Source of the DNA: Ridgeia piscesae
Taxonomy: Eukaryota > Annelida > Polychaeta > Sabellida > Siboglinidae
Assembly: GCA_025642075.2 (NCBI GenBank)
Contig: JAODUO010000048.1
Coordinates: 506,001-570,000, forward strand
DNA length: 64,000 nucleotides
Direction: 5' to 3'
The notes under the pieces were generated by a model. It worked only from the letters and a program-made list of their open reading frames with translations, was not told the origin of the DNA and did not search any database. Below are positions 24,109 through 39,604 of this stretch, one piece after another. The first letter of the stretch is position 1, and every line of letters begins with the position of its first letter. Both the position numbers and the translations under genes were made by a program.

Positions 24109-24390
24109 CGGTGACAATGTTCGGACACTGACAGGCGGAATATTCAACGCTCATGAGAGTAGATCGTCATATTGTAGCTACAACTATTACTCCTGAAAAG
24201 AGTCCTTTGATTTTCGTGGAACCGACAATAGTATTCCGAGGGTATGTACTGATAATGTGGAGTTTGCTGATAATAAATAAGATCCTGTCCCTTCCTTGTT
24301 ATCGGCAGACATTGCTAAATCCTGCGCATGCGTAATGCGGTAATTTGACGAAGCGGTGACATCTGCTGGTTTGTAAGTGGACTACGCTAA

Positions 24391-24636
24391 CAGAAACGCT
24401 ACAAGAAAGGTAGTGTAGTTTATGAAAAAATAAAGGTAATCTTTTGGTGGTGGAGGAATGCAGTGATCACGGTTAATAGTGTACGCATTCCCAATAAGAA
24501 TGAACTGGTGATTGATTATCTGGGTGATGATCGTGCCATGTGGGTTGGACAACAGCAGAAAATAATGTTAAGGGAAGGTGAACATTTCATCAAGACGCGA
24601 GTCTCTCAAAACATAAAAGCAATCTTTGCTCTGTAA
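24391..24636 (+). other. Unassigned 81-codon open frame
   Basis: Between a TAA at 24388-24390 and the TAA at 24634-24636 there is an open frame with normal amino acid composition, including VITVNSVRIPNKNELVIDYL, GDDRAMWVGQQQKIMLREGE and HFIKTRVSQNIKAIFAL. The order of residues (RAMWV, MLREGE, then beta-like ends) faintly recalls a C-terminal beta-sheet, but I do not recognise a family. It lies just right of the PIP5K start, on the opposite strand, and just upstream of a LINE end, so it could be an exon or part of that element. Confidence 0.35.
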
Positions 24637-24689
24637 CATCTACAGCTAAAGAAGCAGCTAGCCTTCAAAATGTAGCTAAAACAAGAGCG

Positions 24690-24860
24690 AGAAGAAGTCT
24701 GTCTGTAACTCGATGAAGTTTAATGCCGGCGAGACGGTGGAGAGACGAACTAGATGACTACTGTTAGGGTACCATCTTGCAGAGGATAGTGCAAGATAGG
24801 AAGATATGGAAGCAGCATGTTGAGGCGCGCCCTATCAAGGGGCACTATGGCTGCACAATG
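24690..24860 (+). pseudogene. LINE C-terminal relic
   Basis: The translation contains RRWRDELDDYC, a stop, then LQRIVQDRKIWKQHVEARP. RWRDEL followed by QDRxxWKxxVEA is the recurrent C-terminal signature of many non-LTR retrotransposon reverse transcriptases. Only this end is preserved, with at least two in-frame stops. Confidence 0.7.
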
Positions 24861-25269
24861 ATAATGTTATGTTTTATATTGTTATTGTCAGGTAAAACGC
24901 CACTTACACAGTCTAAATAATACAGAGAGATAAATTGTACCAATTATGCAGTTTTCTATATTATTGCAATTTGCACCAATTCTAAAACATTATGTTACAA
25001 TTAATATACTCGGTAAGCTAGGCTGGTACAACGTTCCCCGTATCGGGGCAAATTAATTGTAACACTTTATGATACCGCATACAATTCATTATGCCACAAA
25101 TGTATACTAGGCGGGACAATTAGTTATGCCACAATTATTTGCGGGAGATATGTGGGGACACTTTTACATAAAACAAGTTTCGATTGGTTAAGAAACCCAC
25201 CCGCAACGGTGAAATGTGTTGTTTGTGTTACAACTAGCCCCGATCTCCCCTATGTCATTTTAGGTATAT

Positions 25270-25345
25270 GTGCAGTATGTTTGTGAAGCGCCAGAGATCA
25301 ATTTTAATTGATCAGGCGCTATATAAGTATTTTATTATTGTTACT
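25270..25345 (+). repeat. SINE/LINE tail fragment (gcgctatataag)
   Basis: aggcgctatataagtatttt followed by attattg resembles the 3' tails of invertebrate SINEs. The same gcgctatataag core occurs at 31,375-31,390. Confidence 0.5.
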
Positions 25346-25485
25346 GCGTATATACAACACACTACGAACCAATGGAGATAGCTACAGGAAATAAAATCGA
25401 CGAGGTGGGGCTGTGCTTAAAGGGTTGGGAAAGAATATTATTTCTGAGAGACGTGTAAAACAAATTGTACATGTAAATTATGATG

Positions 25486-26768
<1,283 letters not shown>

Positions 26769-26832
<64 letters not shown>
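26769..26832. repeat. (TA)n microsatellite
   Basis: About 32 TA units directly at the right end of the TIR element. Confidence 0.98.
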
Positions 26833-28455
<1,623 letters not shown>

Positions 28456-28741
28456 TACCCAGTTATTTTCGCTGCACCTCATGATCCGTTGTTTCTTTGT
28501 TAGTGCCACCGGTTTTAAGCCACACGTATATGCTGGGGAAACACGCTACTGTAAAACTCTTTATTGTAGCCAAACATTATTTATCTACCAGGTTCCTAGT
28601 CGATTTTGAACTGGGTAATTAGAACTTCCTGTAATTAATTTATATTTTCAATAAGCAGCAACGCTAAGTGTTGTGAAGTTACTGGATGATCGCTTGCGCC
28701 TCATCATCCATGTTAAGATGTAAAGTACATGTTAAGTCCTT

Positions 28742-28860
28742 ATACATATGTTTAATTACTTTTTCGTCAGAGTAAGTGACTAAGTGTTCGCATTTATCAT
28801 GTTCCTGTTATGTAGGTTAATTTGGGAGATGTTGCGTGAAGAATAATAGTGGACGGCTTA
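28742..28860. mobile_element. Partial copy of a palindromic MITE
   Basis: gagtaagtgactaagtgttc through ttgggagatgttgcgtgaag matches one arm of the palindrome at 30,841-31,022. Confidence 0.6.
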
Positions 28861-29171
28861 GGTGGATATTTATAGGGGCTACTAAGGGCAATTGTTGTTA
28901 AAGCGGTTCATTTTTAACACATGGTTCAAATCGTGCAAGATACTTTTACATCGTCGAAAGGTCTACAAGTTTTAGGTTATCCGTCGTGCAGAACGTCTTT
29001 GTATCTTAGTAGAGATCATCGGGTCAGTTGAATGTATCTTGTTACTGGTCTTGAGCTCACCCGCTATCTGACTGATGACGTAGAGGGCGAAATGCTGGGT
29101 TGAAATGTCAGGCAGATACATGCAAAACTAGCGGAGATACGGGTGCACAAGCAAGTAGAGAATGAATGTTT

Positions 29172-29333
<162 letters not shown>

Positions 29334-30840
29334 AGTATGTTGTATTCTGGTTATCCAGTATAACATTTGATACGTTTTGTTACACAAACACAATCATGAC
29401 GGTGATCATTTCGACGCTACAGTGCGCATAACTCCATCTGGAGGAAAGACATGAAATGCGAAAGAGGGCGCCACTCCAGAAATAGCGCGTGCAGACGCGA
29501 CGAAATACCGGCGTGACAGTCTGGGAAATCAACCGGACCACAACATCGTTCTACTACCGTTTATCGTATGTTACTGCGCATAACTCGTACATGTCAAAGA
29601 TTAGCGCATATTTTCGGCCCGCAGCTTACCAGGCTTGAACGTATATCCGGTCCAGGATGTCGTCCCACCTCGTTTTGAGTGTTGTTTATGAACGTGTAGA
29701 TGTCAAAGATTAGCGTCTTTGTCCAACTTAAATACCGTGACAGCCTAAACTATGCGTGACATATGCATATATGCATATTATAGTTTATTTTATTGATCTA
29801 TTGGTGCGCTTACTTTCTTGCAATTATTATTAATAAACCTAACAAAACCTGATAATTAGCGTTACTTGTAATTATAAAAAATCTTAATATCATTGTTTCA
29901 GAGCGTTGTGGATCTTATGGCTTCGCCACAGCAGTAGTTTTCAGCGCTTTTTATAGCAAATGTACATGCAAATCTCCGCTTTTTCATACCATATAGGCCT
30001 AGATATCTGTGTCAGTTTGGGATGTATGTAACTGTCTACTGGCGTGAATACGTGCACGAAACTGTAGTGACGTAGGGGAAAAGTAGGGCGTCGCTACAGC
30101 ATGCGAAAAATGGTTATTATGTAACACAGTCGGCGTATCCATGGGGGGCACAGCTGGCCCCCCAATCCCAGAAAATTTGGAACATTTGATACTTCGTTTC
30201 GTAAATTCAATCATTTAACACCATCCCATGTGCATTTATAGTCCATAATAGCGCACATTGAGGCCGAAAATACGGTGCCGTTGGCAAAAACAAACTGTTC
30301 GTTGATCCTTACAAATGTACAGCGCAGTAACACGTGGCCGCTGCGCTTGCGGCTGATACAAATCTGAGCACTATTATGGGTCTCAGAATGTGTCTAGAAC
30401 GAAATATTTCTAAAACATGATAAATACGCCTGGGCATGATGAATTATTATCATTTGGGTTAGGGTTAGTATGACGTATCCAGTGTAGGCAAATAAACAAT
30501 TTAAATAGCGACAACATTGAGAAATATGTTATCATTGAAATTGAATTCAGTTACCCAATGTGTTGGAATCCTCCACATTGAGTAACGACAACGGCGACAA
30601 CACGGCAACGAAAACGTTATCATTCTGAATGCGAGTGATGGCTGTTACTATATAACACAATGATTCCAAATTATCCGTTGTAACAAAAACTATTTATATA
30701 ACGTTAGTCAATTTTCTACAGTGGAGTTGGAACTTTCTATCGATAATTTAGAAATGTTATTAAGCAGAAACATTACACGTCGTGACGTGTCTAGTTGAAC
30801 GTGAGCACTTCATTGGCCACGTTAAGGTACACATGTTTAA
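29334..30840. other. Intergenic, short hairpin only
   Basis: No gene seen. tgtcaaagattagcg occurs twice (about 29,596 and 29,700). A hairpin gttacccaatgtg/cacattgagtaac sits at 30,549-30,586. Confidence 0.5.
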
Positions 30841-31022
30841 TTACTGTTTCACCAGAGTAATTGACTGAGTGTTGATATTTGTCATGCTCCTTGTCTGCAG
30901 GTTTGGTAGATTTAGCGCAAGAAAAATGGTGGCCACCTAAAGCCGGCCACCACATTCCTCACGCTACATCTCCCAAACCTGCAGACAAGGTACAAATATC
31001 AACACTTAGTCACTTACTCTTA
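30841..31022. mobile_element. Palindromic MITE with about 80-bp arms
   Basis: gagtaattgactgagtgttg ... ccttgtctgcaggtttggta on the left pairs with its reverse complement on the right around ccacctaaagccgg. A related single arm is at 28,742-28,860. No coding content; the small plus-strand frame through it is a by-product. Confidence 0.75.
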
Positions 31023-31324
31023 TATACGAGCTATGTGTTCGTGTTTCTAGATTACAGTATTGTCAGTTGTCTTTTTGTTTCTTACATTGACGGTTTATAA
31101 ATGTTTACAGCATTCGCCACTGTCTGCCCAGGCGAGGGTACGAGCCCTGTGGGTGGTCACTGCCCGGGTGCTTGTCGTCCTAGCGGTGGTTCATTTACCT
31201 AGTAGCGCTTACCTGGCTATAGACAAGTGGTGGATATGTGTACGAGCAGCCTTCGCGCATTAATTGTAGCATATGGCTGGATGCTTCCCAGAGACGTTGA
31301 GATGGTGTTTGATTGAACAGGTCT

Positions 31325-31400
31325 GCCAGGGAAGTAATGTGTAAAGCGCTTTGCGCAATCCTGAGGATTGGATACTGCGCTATATAAGAACTTACCTTTA
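31325..31400 (+). repeat. SINE/LINE tail fragment
   Basis: gtaaagcgctttgcgcaatc and actgcgctatataagaactt form the short stem plus gcgctatataag motif common at the 3' ends of invertebrate SINEs. The long-TIR element begins directly after it. Confidence 0.5.
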
Positions 31401-31412
31401 GCTTTTACCTTT

Positions 31413-31882
31413 TTACATTTTTCCGGCGTTATAAACGTTCCGATTGACGTTTCTGCGCATGCGCGATAAATGTAAAATCATCAATGTGCAGCGAAACGAA
31501 AAGCATTTATGGTATAATTACTACGGGCTGCTCGTTAGGATGTATATAACCTCTAAGCTTATATAACCTCTAAGCTAAGTTATTTGTCGCAAATTAACAC
31601 GAAGCAAACACATTTTGAGGCATATGTTGATAGCAATCGCAAATCACGTGACTGTAGTGCGCTATAATCCGTGACAGTGATTTAAACAAACGTAATATTT
31701 TAATGTATTGAACAAACGTGTAGGCAACTGTTCACAGTAATCATTACAGGAGAGTTAACGAACAGCCCGTGGCAATTATACAAAAATTTCTTTATCGTTT
31801 CGCTGCACATTGATGATTTTACATTTATCGCGCATGCGCATAAAGGTCAATCGGAAAGTTTATAACGACCAGAAAAATGTAA
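31413..31882. mobile_element. Long-TIR non-autonomous element, 470 bp
   Basis: Arms of about 115-125 bases are inverted copies: ttacatttttccgg...ttccgattgacg...tgcgcatgcgcgataaatg...cacgggctg. The middle about 220 bases are unique apart from a tandem tataacctctaagct. No frame. The superfamily is not identified and no convincing target duplication was seen. Confidence 0.75.
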
Positions 31883-32013
31883 GCGCTACAACGTCCCAAA
31901 TATTGAGAAGGGACCTACATTAACGCGATTCTCCGATTCACGAGAGATACAGTCCCCAATGTTGAGAGCTAGCTTCTATGAATATTTTTTTGTAGAACTG
32001 ACAACTACATTGG

Positions 32014-32015
<2 letters not shown>

Positions 32016-32094
<79 letters not shown>
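32016..32094. repeat. (TA)n microsatellite
   Basis: About 38 TA units. Confidence 0.98.
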
Positions 32095-32096
<2 letters not shown>

Positions 32097-33295
32097 TGCT
32101 ATGCAGGATGGCCCCCTCCAATGGAAAATCCTGGCTACGCCACTGGTCGCCGTGTGGGTTATGAACTCATTCTCTGCATTCTGGCACGGGGTTAAAGTTA
32201 GTTGAGGTCACGCTAGTCGCGCGCGTATACGCATACGTGGAACGACATCCTAGACTATACATTCCAGACCGTCTCACCAGTGCCTGTGTTATACGTTGCG
32301 GATTTTCAATCGTAAATAACTTAAAAACTATTTCAAACGCCTGGGTACATCCAGAGATATATTTGCAGATTGCATAATTATATTTATAAAAACACGAAAT
32401 TTCGAGGTTGGAACTCGACGTACATTTTTTTTATACTATGGGGTCGTTGCGCTGCGCTATGGTACCCCTGGCTGGTAGTCTCCACAAAGCGTGGAAGTGA
32501 ACGGAGTCGAACTATCAAAGCATAGCAGTTGACTTCGCCAGTCGCTACTGCGTCAGCCGGTGGGAACAGCACAAATCCCCGCCGTAATTTGAAGACAGAT
32601 ACACGACTGGTTGGGAACAAAATACAATGACCCATTCGCATCCTAAACAGTGCATGTAACAGGAGCAGCCTGTGGCTGAAATCACCCAAAAATAAATCAC
32701 ATGACCGGAGGCCGACCACACTCCTCGTGGACGATTTCACCGGCTGACGTTAAGAGAGATCTGGAAAGAATGGAGAACAAGAGCAACAGATAGAAGAAAT
32801 TGGAGACTGTTGGTAGAGGACGTGGTGAGAGAAAAATGAGGAAAGAGAAAAGGAAGAAAAACACGACGGATGCCAAGATAAGAACACCAGTATGCAATCT
32901 GATCTTAGTCTAATAACCGGGAAATTATTATTTTGGTAATGACCAGAACGAATCACGTGCCTTATCAGGTATACTAAAATAGACTATAAAAGCATAACAT
33001 CTTAAGAATACGAGATATTGGGAACTAGTTTTTACCTAGTTTAATTTTAGCAATTTTAGGTCGTTAATGTCCTATTTACAGACATTCACTGTAATTCACT
33101 CGGATTCACAGACACAGTCACACATAAGCTACACACGTATTAAGGTGAGATTGTTTTGCGGAATTAAACGAGGACACTTATAAAATACAAATATCGTGGA
33201 AACTATCAATCGAGTGGTCTAATATATCGCACATGTATCGCTGCCTTTACTTGAGTACAACGATTTCCGCGTGTTTGCGTCCCACGTGAATGTTG
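32095..33295. other. Intergenic, nothing recognised
   Basis: A minus-strand frame at 32,384-32,740 (118 codons) is open, but it has no recognisable domain and no splice or promoter context. Confidence 0.5.
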
Positions 33296-33761
33296 GCGCG
33301 GAAGTGACGTCAACACTGGTTTCCATTACCCACGGCGAACGATCGATAAGGCACTGGGCGAAGCGCCGCTGTATTCGGGAAGAAACATAGTCTTTGACCA
33401 CAACACGAGAATGTGCGTACATACACAACTGAGAGGTGGGTCTTTTGAAAAAGTAGCGATATTTCAAGTGCCCTTAACAGGGACATGTACGCCGTACGAT
33501 ATTTCAAGTTAACTGCTGTGGCAGCAACATCATGGCGACGCTGAACAGTTTCGACAGCGGACAAAGCTAAGCTCACAATGTTTGCTGATGTGTTTTATCA
33601 CACACACTAGCACCGCAAAGGTAAATAGCAAATAGCGTCAAATTATTTTGCTTTTACAATTCTTAGTAAGAATAGTTAGGTTGCGTTTCAATTATATGAC
33701 GTCACGGTCGCGTAGGGCTACGTCACACAACGGACGGTACAGGTTATGTTCTCGTTACATG

Positions 33762-33786
33762 ACTTCCGGTAGCCATTTTATTTCAG
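33762..33786 (+). promoter_or_regulatory. ETS/YY1-like motif pair in copy A
   Basis: ACTTCCGG followed at once by TAGCCATTTTATTTCAG. ACTTCCGG is an ETS-family core and GCCATTTT the reverse complement of a YY1-like AAAATGGC. The same block is kept in copies B and C, so it is among the best conserved noncoding pieces of the unit. It also ends in an acceptor-like TTTCAG. Confidence 0.4.
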
Positions 33787-34126
33787 TGGCATTATTATAT
33801 CCCGTAAAATTATATGATATACGTCAACATTAATTGATACCTAATTATCAGTAGTTACTGTTGGATAAAAAATATTGCCGTAGAGTTAAGAATACGGTCA
33901 AGTCGTCCCTGTCCCACTTGGCTACTTCCGGGCGCAACTGACGCGTCTGCAAGTAGCCGGAATGAATTTCTACCCATGGTAATGGGCCAGCGTATTTTCT
34001 GCCCTATTATCGTTATTCTTCTTTGTGTTTCAGATATAGTGCGTCAGCCCAGACGACAGCGGATACCTGAAGGTGGAGTATCGATCAAAAGGTATGTCGC
34101 TAATTGTTATCTTATTTGACCCAGAA

Positions 34127-34480
34127 GAGGACGCAGAAGCAGATGCAGAAGATGGAGCAGAAGAGGACACAGAAGAGGACGCAGAAGATGGAGCAGAAGA
34201 GGACAAAAATGCTGGAAGAGGACGCAGAAGGGGACGCAGAAGATGGAGCAGAAGAGGACGCAGAAGAGGACATAGAAGAGGACGCAGAAGTGGACGCAGA
34301 AGCGGACGCAGAAGATGGAGCAGAAGAGGACGCAGAAGAGGACCAAACATGCTGGAAGAGGACGCAGAAGAGGACGCAGAAGACGGAGCAGAAGAGGACG
34401 CAGAAGAGGACCCTGAAGAGGACGCAGAAGCGGACGCAGAAGATGGAGTAGAAGAGGACACAGAAGAGGGCCCAGAAGTT
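34127..34480 (+). repeat. GAAGAGGACGCA minisatellite, copy A
   Basis: Degenerate 12-base units (gaagaggacgca, gaagatggagca and variants). Open in all plus frames: one gives an acidic EEDAEADAEDGA repeat and another a basic GRRRGRRRW repeat. In this copy small indels switch the long frame from acidic to basic near 34,210 and back near 34,350. Confidence 0.9.
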
Positions 34481-35371
34481 TACATAATCAAGTTTCCCTT
34501 GCTCTTTTAACCTTGTTTTGTTTATGTTTCCGGGTGCTGTGACGTCACTGGACATAGGAATGAAGAGTACGACAAAGGGTACCTCTGTGACGACAGCAGT
34601 AAATATGAATTGTTGTTAGTTCTCTATGTAAGGCCTAACTAATTTGTATTGCTTTTCAGATCTTAGGCTTCATGAAGGTTTCCGTCTCTTTGTTAATGTT
34701 ATCGCTTTTCTGTTGTATACGCAAAGCTGCAGCCGTGACGTGATTGGAACACTGAAGACAGAACATGGAACAAAAGGTAGATTTTACAAAATTGCTCTCT
34801 CCGCATCTACGATTACAGACTACAATTTTAATCCGACATTTATAATTGATGTTTGTTTTTCAGATCTCCACACTGCTTGGCAATAAATTATATTACCCAT
34901 ATTTTATGTTTCATGTTGGAAACTGTTCAACTTGATTTGTGGCAAGACGTAACGTCACAGGAAGAAACAACGAAAGAGCAGCTACAAAAGTAATAAAAAG
35001 GTAATATTTCGGTTGCATCCTTCTTATTACACACATGCCTACAAGTAAAATGTCTTTTTTGGCGTTTCGATGTTGCAGTTGTGCCTTTAGGGATCACCAA
35101 CGACGTTCTGCCTGACACACGGGAAATGGTAAAGATCATTAACCGAAGTGATAGTGTTTTCACATCATCTTTTGTGCCTGCACAGCATCAATTGCTTGTA
35201 TTTTGATATTTCATTATCAGTTTGTTCTTTGTTTTAGGGCGGAAATAGCCATGATGTATCTACCTAAAACGTTCGTTACGTGCCATATTGTGTACGTTTC
35301 ATGACGTAATGATCTTCACAGGTGAAGCCGATACAGCAAGACGTAATTATGCATTCTAATTGAAGTTTTAG

Positions 35372-35573
35372 GTCGGAGGTAGCCAGAGTTTCAACAACGT
35401 TATCTCGTCAACGACCGGGTCTCGCTAGACGGAGACAGCGACCTTCCGCTGGAGCACACGCCACGGCAGCGACAGAGGCCGACGGACCGGCACCGTCGGC
35501 TCGGCTCCGTGGCCCACGTCGCTCACCCAGAGTAACGGCGCGGGAGACGCGCCAGGACCTCGCACACGAGTGA
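35372..35573 (+). CDS. Conserved last exon-like block, copy A
   Basis: A TTTTAG acceptor, then one base plus 67 codons to TGA at 35571-35573: SEVARVSTTLSRQRPGLARR, RQRPSAGAHATAATEADGPA and so on, ending TRQDLAHE. It is GC-rich, unlike its AT-rich surroundings. Copy B keeps the same length and stop, with several silent third-base changes. Rich in Arg, Ala and Pro, so likely disordered if translated. The opposite strand is also open, so the coding strand is not certain. Confidence 0.4.
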
Positions 35574-35990
35574 TGTACGCGTCGAATCTTGATAGAGAAC
35601 CTTTGTCGCCTATAGACGATGTAGAACGACACGTATTTGTGCGGCACGAAACGTCTGTACTGTTTCCTTACGTACTTCGGACATATAATGTCACTTTGCA
35701 CAACTGACTAACAGTCAGATTGTGCCGATACCGGCCTCTATATACTGCATGGACTGCGCCGATTTACACACGTGCCGGTCACGTGATGTGACAGAACTAA
35801 TACTGATGACGGTCGCTATGTACCGAAAGAAAACTCGAGGCATCTCGACGAGTTGATCACGTAGATGCATGTGTAATATAATACTTGTGATTATTGCTGG
35901 CAACAACTGGATTTATACGGATATACACACAGTAAAATTATCCGTGTATTATAATAATAAAACGTACGACGCTTTGTTGAGAACATTGCA

Positions 35991-37520
35991 ATATAATGGT
36001 TGCATATTTTGTTTCAGTGTGATTAATCGGTTGTATGTGTATTTAAAGAAATATACCACAACGTGCACATCCATTGCGAGTTTCATGTGTGCTTCACGAC
36101 TAGAACGACAGCTTGTAAAGTTGTACCCAGTTTGGGTCGCGTGCGCGGGGGGCATCTTCACGGTCGATAGGAAGTGATGTGGATATGTCTCGTGTGTACG
36201 CTCGCCAGAATCAGAATTATACCGCTGATTCAAGGTGAAATGAGAAACGCTCGTTCCAAGGTTCGGCTTCGAATTTATTCATTGTGAAGAGAGCTCGTCG
36301 TATATATACGACCACGTAGACAGAGCATTGCGTTGGCAATACATTTTACAATATGACATCAAGGCTTTGAGATCCCTACTATACTTCGGGACTCCTACAA
36401 AACCCCTACATTTTTACATGTTTAAAGTTCGCCGCACAATTTAGAATTCCATAGTGAAAATATGAGCATCAGTCTCATATTAGTAAAGTAATTTATACGC
36501 CAAAATGGTAGACCGCAATCATCTTCGTACGCATTCGATCTGCCCCTCTCTGCTAAAAACTTCCCCTATTCTAATGCCTAATCTATCCCAGATCACACTT
36601 CTCACTGCACATGCGTAGCCCTGACCGCTTGTAACGATAATTCACATATTGTTCTTCAAAGGGTTATCAGTTATCCCAGATCACTCTGCTTCCCTCATAT
36701 CCGTAGCTAACTGCCCATTCGTAACCGTGACCGTTTACAAACGTCGGTCCTACGTATCGTCCTCCAGGGTGGGTCAAACCACCCCTAACCCGCAGCTGAG
36801 CAATTAATCATATACAAGGTTGACCGGACTGGTACAGGCAGTCGCTACTTCTCTCCTTCGTATAAACAATTATGTCTGTGTAAACAGGCGTTAGCCCTTT
36901 CCCTGTGATTATATAAATTGTCTGAGTAACGTGTTTCTACATGTCTCAAATCGTAGCCAATACACGCTGATAATATACTTAAATATTACAAACCAAGTGG
37001 TGGTTCTTTACAAGCTGTGTAGCTTTTGAAGAAACCAATAAAGATGTTAAAATAATTTTGAAAAGGATGCAGGTACACAACCTGTGCAAAAGAAAACAAT
37101 ACCAACTACGATACTTTAAATAGTGTACACCCGTGCATCTAAACGCAGCACTGATAGACCGCAGTTTCACATACATTCGAAGAACAATTAAATACATTGA
37201 ATGCATATGTGTGTTGAAATGTTAAATATGTAGGGAAAGGTGGCGGCTATCTTGTAGGAATGATTAAATGAACTGTACAAAGAAGATTCATTGAACATAT
37301 CCAGGCAACCTTCCATTCTTATTTATACACTTGTTTGGAAAAATTATAATTGCAATTTTTTATAATATTATTAAATGTCGCAGTGCATATAAAGTCAAAA
37401 TTGGCCACCTAGGTCACATAAATCGGAAACTACCAACCTTCTAAGTCGAAAATATATCTGTTTGTCGAATCTTTTATTATTATTATTATTCGTGATTTAT
37501 GGCGTATTCGTCGGTATTTG
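35991..37520. other. Intergenic, nothing recognised
   Basis: AT-rich sequence between copy A and the next LINE relic, without a gene or a clear element. Confidence 0.5.
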
Positions 37521-37524
37521 CCTT

Positions 37525-37830
37525 TCCGTTGCAAAAAAACTAATGCAAATGCGCTAGTCACTAGTAGACATGACTACTGTAATTGCCCTTTTCACAATAC
37601 TGTCTTTATGTATATCGCCGCATTACAACGTGTTCAGAATTCCTTGGCAAGAGTTATGGTTAGGTTTCCACGTTTTACTCGTTCTATATGTCCTACCATT
37701 TCTAAAGTCACTGCATTGGCTTCCTGTCCGACGTAGTGTCGTGTTTAAGGTCGTACTATTACTTAACAGGCGCTTTCCTGTAATAAGCAACCTTCGTATT
37801 CACGTTCACTGCTTATTCCTGTAAGAAGCC
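37525..37830 (+). pseudogene. LINE C-terminal relic
   Basis: NALVTSRHDYCN and LQRVQNSLARVMVRF are followed, in another frame, by LKSLHWLPVRRSVVFKVVLL. These are the standard consecutive motifs after the RT core of many non-LTR elements. At least one frameshift separates them. Confidence 0.8.
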
Positions 37831-37954
37831 CTATCCAACGTTGATCGTCTAGTGTTAAATCAGTTGAAAACATTGCCAAATTCCGCCGTCAATGAACAAA
37901 CTTTATAACTTTGCCTATCCACCATTGCTCCATGGCGTATCTCTCCGATCAACC

Positions 37955-38025
37955 CTTTTATATCGATACGCCTCTGATCTTGGTTCCCAGGATTTAGGCG
38001 CAGTAGAAGTTATCGCATTATTGAT
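37955..38025 (+). repeat. Dispersed tail fragment (tttaggcgcagtagaagttatc)
   Basis: tacgcctctgatcttggttc ... ggatttaggcgcagtagaag has a close relative at 46,155-46,215. It is probably the 3' tail of a LINE or SINE family. Confidence 0.55.
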
Positions 38026-39071
38026 TTAAAAAAAATTAAAATGGACATCGGAAGGCTACAGCTGGTTCGCCGCTAGCTTGAATAAAGGTTGATATCTTGG
38101 ATACAGTTTCTATTGTCTAGTCGATTGTATGAAAATTCTCACAGTCAGAATGTATAATCAAAATTGTATGCATGTTACAACATTAATGACAGTTGTGTGA
38201 GAACCTGTCAGCTCTAGTGTTACAAAGAATATCGTGAAGCTAAAGCACCCAATGCAACATGCCTGCCATGACGCCAAACCGGCAAAACAAAAACGGACAA
38301 CTACACCTACACATTTTGAGAAGTTCAATATTGTTATTGTATCCAGAAATTGATGTTGGCAAGAAATTGCATGTGTAGATATCAAATATCAGTCGGATCA
38401 TGACTCTTATATGCAATGCAGTTTTAAAATAACTAGTAACCATTACAACAGAAATGTTACATTAATGAGAATGTGTAGTTAGCAAAGCGACAGAACAACG
38501 ATGCTGCTGAAGTCAACACGTTGGCCGGAAAGGCATTTTTTTAATCCGCTAGATGGCGATGGTGGAATTTGTAGTACTGACGTGTATGTGTGACTATGTG
38601 AACATTTCTTTCAAAGGTATAACACTCAGTGACGCTGATGGTCTATTTTCTCGGTCTGGACAATACCGGTCAAAGGCCACACATCGCAGTTGTAACGTGC
38701 AACCGCTAGAGCAGAGCAGATGGTATTTTGGGTCTAAGCATGCGGCGGTAAAGCACACGGAGCGATGTAGTTCTTACAACTGTCTTAGGAAGCTACCGTG
38801 GCTTGTACATGTATGTTTTGAATTAATATATTTGTTTAAGTTATGAAGATAAATTAAAACAGTTTTCAGATTGTATTATGCATTAACCATTACGTCAGAT
38901 TTTGTTTATTATTTAATGCGTTTAGTAATATTTCATTGCGTCATAGGTCACCACGATTTGTTTGCTTCCTTGCAATATGATGTCCGTATAGTTTGAATCC
39001 ATATGCCAAATAACAGCTTCATAGGTTTTGCAATTTCTAAAACAATTAAAAATGACGCAACATTTACTTGT

Positions 39072-39168
39072 GTTTAATTATACAAGGTGGAATAATGCAT
39101 GTTTTGTATCATAAATTACGATTTTTCGCGTTATTAAAACAAGCATATTCCCACCTTGTATAATTAAC
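39072..39168. repeat. Inverted repeat, MITE-like
   Basis: gtttaattatacaaggtgga and its near reverse complement tcccaccttgtataattaac bracket a region with cgatttttcgcgttatta, which recurs at 39,202-39,221. Confidence 0.6.
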
Positions 39169-39604
39169 CACAATTTTTTTTGCATCATTTATAATAAATG
39201 ACGATTTTTTCGCGTTATTAGTGTACTTTAAGTGATGTTTATGAATTTAGCTACGACGAAATTGTCTCTTACCCTTTGACTCGCTACTATGCCCAACATC
39301 TGTATTTATAATGAAAATGTTGTAATGAGGTAGTAATGCCGACTTGGTGTAATTGTGTTCATGTTGTTTATCACGTGGAAATCATGGCTGATGATACAAA
39401 GCACGTGCGTAACCGAGGTGTTATTTCGAAGGAAATGTCGAAGAAAATGAAAAGAAAATCGTGATATCAATCACTAAGGCGCTTTTCACATCATCCCTTG
39501 GCAAACAGGTTCAACCAAATACGGTATCGACTTCTGGGGGACACATTCAGCCGGAGAGAACTGGATCAACCTGGAGTAAAATAATTTGCCCAAAGTTCGA
39601 AACG

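Larger units (their letters stand above)
33296..35990 (+). pseudogene. Duplicated gene-like unit, copy A (unknown function, probably decayed)
   Basis: It is homologous over its whole length to copy B (46,494-49,222) in the same orientation. Exon-like blocks with conserved borders: 33,305-33,434 (first), 34,035-34,091, the acidic repeat 34,127-34,480, 34,531-34,594, 34,661-34,782, 34,862 onward, 35,092 onward, and the last block 35,372-35,573. In copy A the first block has GTG where B has ATG and has lost one base. One acceptor is CG instead of AG (about 34,529). The signal-like block meets TGA in the frame used by B. I recognise no family. Whether A is a dead paralogue or uses other frames is open. 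Confidence 0.55.

Noticed and set aside
24153..24241. Divergent first exon (MRVDRHIVATTITPEKSPLI ...) with a GTATGT donor
   Set aside because: Its start lies only about 45 bases from the PIP5K start, no compatible downstream exon was found, and a 60-codon frame is expected by chance.
34112..34555. Ser/Ala-rich and Phe/Cys-rich antisense proteins of the minisatellite
   Set aside because: Antisense frames of a stop-free repeat. They change with every small indel between copies A and B.
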